64,000 nucleotides of DNA from Bacillus sp. M6-12. Its GTDB lineage: Bacteria; Bacillota; Bacilli; Bacillales; DSM-1321. The translations under genes and the position numbers were made by a program. The notes below the pieces were generated by a model, which worked only from the letters and a program-made list of their open reading frames with translations, was not told the DNA's origin and made no database searches. Of the stretch, positions 62,981 through 64,000 are shown piece by piece; the stretch's first letter is position 1, and each line of letters starts with the position of its first letter. The stretch lies in contig NZ_PGVF01000009.1 of NCBI RefSeq assembly GCF_002860285.1, positions 62,001 to 126,000 on the forward strand, read 5' to 3'.

Positions 62981-63017
62981 TGCATTAAGGGGGTCAATTC
63001 AGGATTAATAACAACTA

Positions 63018-63089
63018 GTTATAACCTTATAACAAATGGGTATTATGACCAACTCAAAGTAAGATGTAACATATTTTATAACGTTATCT
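63018..63089 (+). promoter_or_regulatory. Palindromes upstream of the dehydratase gene
   Basis: GTTATAA-CC-TTATAAC (63018-63033) has perfect 7-base arms. A second palindrome, ATAACGTTAT, lies about 80-90 bases past 63000, near the ribosome site. The shared TTATAAC core suggests paired operator sites for a repressor, though A/T-rich chance repeats are possible. Confidence 0.4.
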
Positions 63090-63106
63090 AAGGGAGTTGA
63101 TCTGTT

Positions 63107-64000
63107 TTGAGTCAATTTAATATCACTTTGCAAGATATAAAGGAAGCCAAGGATCGAATAGACGAATTTATTCGACATATACCCTTGGAGTATAACAGGG
63201 AATTTAGCCGTTTATCTGGTGCTGATGTTTATTTAAAGCTGGAAAATCTCCAGGTCACCGGAAGTTTTAAGCCAAGGGGGGCTTTAAATAAACTTTTAAC
63301 TTTAGAAAAAACCAAACGGGAGCTAGGAGTTATTGCACCTTCCGCGGGTAATCATGGAATAGGATTGGCTTATGCTGCCAAACAATTGAATGTTCCTGCC
63401 TATGTTTATTTACCTGACGACGCGGATCAGAGTAAAGTAAAGGCATTAGAAGAATATCGTGCCTCCATAACCTTCTTTGATTCAATTGAGGATGCACGGC
63501 TATCTGCAATGAAGGATGCAAAAGAAAAAGGCTACACTTTTCTTTCAGCTTATAATGATCCTGCTGTAATAGCTGCAGGGGGTACGGTAGGATTAGAGAT
63601 TTTAGAAGATTTATCCCAAGTAGACACTGTCATTACCTGTTTGGGTGGCGGAGGACTAACAGCAGGTATCTGTTTAGCACTTAAAGCGGTAAATCCAAAT
63701 ATTGAAGTTTGGGGTGTGACAACGAAAAAAAGCCCTACTTTTGCTGTTTGGCATAAGAATGGGAAAGTGGGCCCGGTAAGTTTACAGACATCGATAGCAG
63801 AAGGGCTAAGCGGCCCTATTGAACCTGAGACAATTACTTTTCCAATTATCCAGCAGCATATTAATCGAATCATAACAGTTACAGAAAAAGAGATCATTGA
63901 TGCAATGAAAGCCATGCTCAATTTTCAATACATTGTAGAACCCTCAGGAGCTGCTGGAATAGCTTCGTTAAACAAGATCGGAGATGAAATGAAGGGAAGA
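63107..64000 (+). CDS. Threonine/serine dehydratase-like PLP enzyme (3' end outside window)
   Basis: From TTG 63107 (AGGGAGTTGATC upstream) an uninterrupted frame of 298 codons runs to the window edge. It is a fold-type II PLP enzyme: PLP-lysine motif VTGSFKPRGA, SAGNHGIGLAYAA and the phosphate-binding glycine loop CLGGGGLTAGI. AEGLSGP and VEPSGAAGIAS also fit the threonine dehydratase family. It would deaminate threonine or serine to a 2-oxo acid, or act as a racemase or hydroxy-amino-acid dehydratase. Without the C terminus I cannot say whether an ACT regulatory domain exists. Confidence 0.9.
   Translation, partial: MSQFNITLQDIKEAKDRIDEFIRHIPLEYNREFSRLSGADVYLKLENLQVTGSFKPRGALNKLLTLEKTKRELGVIAPSAGNHGIGLAYAAKQLNVPAYVYLPDDADQSKVKALEEYRASITFFDSIEDARLSAMKDAKEKGYTFLSAYNDPAVIAAGGTVGLEILEDLSQVDTVITCLGGGGLTAGICLALKAVNPNIEVWGVTTKKSPTFAVWHKNGKVGPVSLQTSIAEGLSGPIEPETITFPIIQQHINRIITVTEKEIIDAMKAMLNFQYIVEPSGAAGIASLNKIGDEMKGR

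Noticed and set aside
62760..63106. T-box leader before the threonine dehydratase-like gene
   Set aside because: No T-box core or specifier-type structure is visible; only a terminator-like hairpin and palindromes are present.

Overview
The window looks like a chromosomal segment of a low-GC, spore-forming member of the Bacillaceae. Supporting signs are strong AGGAGG-type ribosome sites, many TTG/GTG starts, a SleB-type cortex-lytic enzyme remnant, Bacillus-type malate dehydrogenase and TrkH/Ktr potassium uptake. No rRNA or tRNA gene was seen.

Region 1 (1-15.8 kb) is an ethanolamine-utilisation bacterial microcompartment locus. It holds the end of a divergent ethanolamine ammonia-lyase large subunit with its own small subunit, then the EutW/EutV sensor kinase and ANTAR antiterminator pair with its own strong promoter. 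After these come transporter EutH, shell protein EutS, GTPase-like EutP, reactivase EutA, a second canonical eutBC pair, shell protein EutL, aldehyde dehydrogenase EutE, shell protein EutM, phosphotransacylase PduL, an uncharacterised microcompartment protein, EutN, a BMC-H protein with a Lys/Pro-rich tail, and finally a malate dehydrogenase. The core route is ethanolamine to acetaldehyde plus ammonia, then acetyl-CoA, then acetyl phosphate. No EutG alcohol dehydrogenase, EutT adenosyltransferase, EutQ or acetate kinase is seen here. Two terminator-bearing gaps (eutV-eutH and eutP-eutA) are plausible control points.

Region 2 (15.8-34.4 kb) is mixed accessory DNA: two YjdF-like membrane paralogues, a short-chain dehydrogenase and VOC protein pair, an unrecognised protein, a DEDDh exonuclease, a frameshifted sleB, a PTS EIIC-like protein, a FAD amine oxidase, an EmrB/QacA-type exporter, a TrkH-like K+ channel, an SgrR-like regulator divergent from an MFS transporter, an acyltransferase-3 protein next to a degenerate 21-bp repeat array, and an esterase pseudogene.

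Region 3 (34.7-42.6 kb) is a compact cluster of unknown substrate. Two paralogous amidinotransferase-fold enzymes flank a complete polar-amino-acid ABC importer. A metal-dependent amidohydrolase, a GntR/FCD regulator with a palindrome in its promoter spacer, and a tartrate/D-malate dehydrogenase-like enzyme follow. A guanidino or amidine compound is a reasonable guess for the substrate.

Region 4 (42.6-50.2 kb) carries gene remnants (PaaI-like thioesterase, 2-hydroxyacid dehydrogenase), a 33-bp direct repeat, a TRM11-like methyltransferase, PEP carboxylase and a branched-chain aminotransferase.

Region 5 (50.3-61.2 kb) is an apparent catabolic operon under a LacI regulator with three operator-like sites exactly 13 bp apart. 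It contains an RraA-like protein, an Ldh2-family dehydrogenase, an iron alcohol dehydrogenase, a semialdehyde dehydrogenase, a TRAP importer (DctPQM), glycerate kinase and a hydroxypyruvate/glyoxylate reductase. The end point appears to be 2-phosphoglycerate; the imported substrate is unknown.

Region 6 (61.2-64 kb) holds a thiolase fragment joined to a decayed IS21-type istA, then a threonine-dehydratase-like gene that runs off the window. At least seven loci in the window are broken, which suggests an accessory zone under decay.
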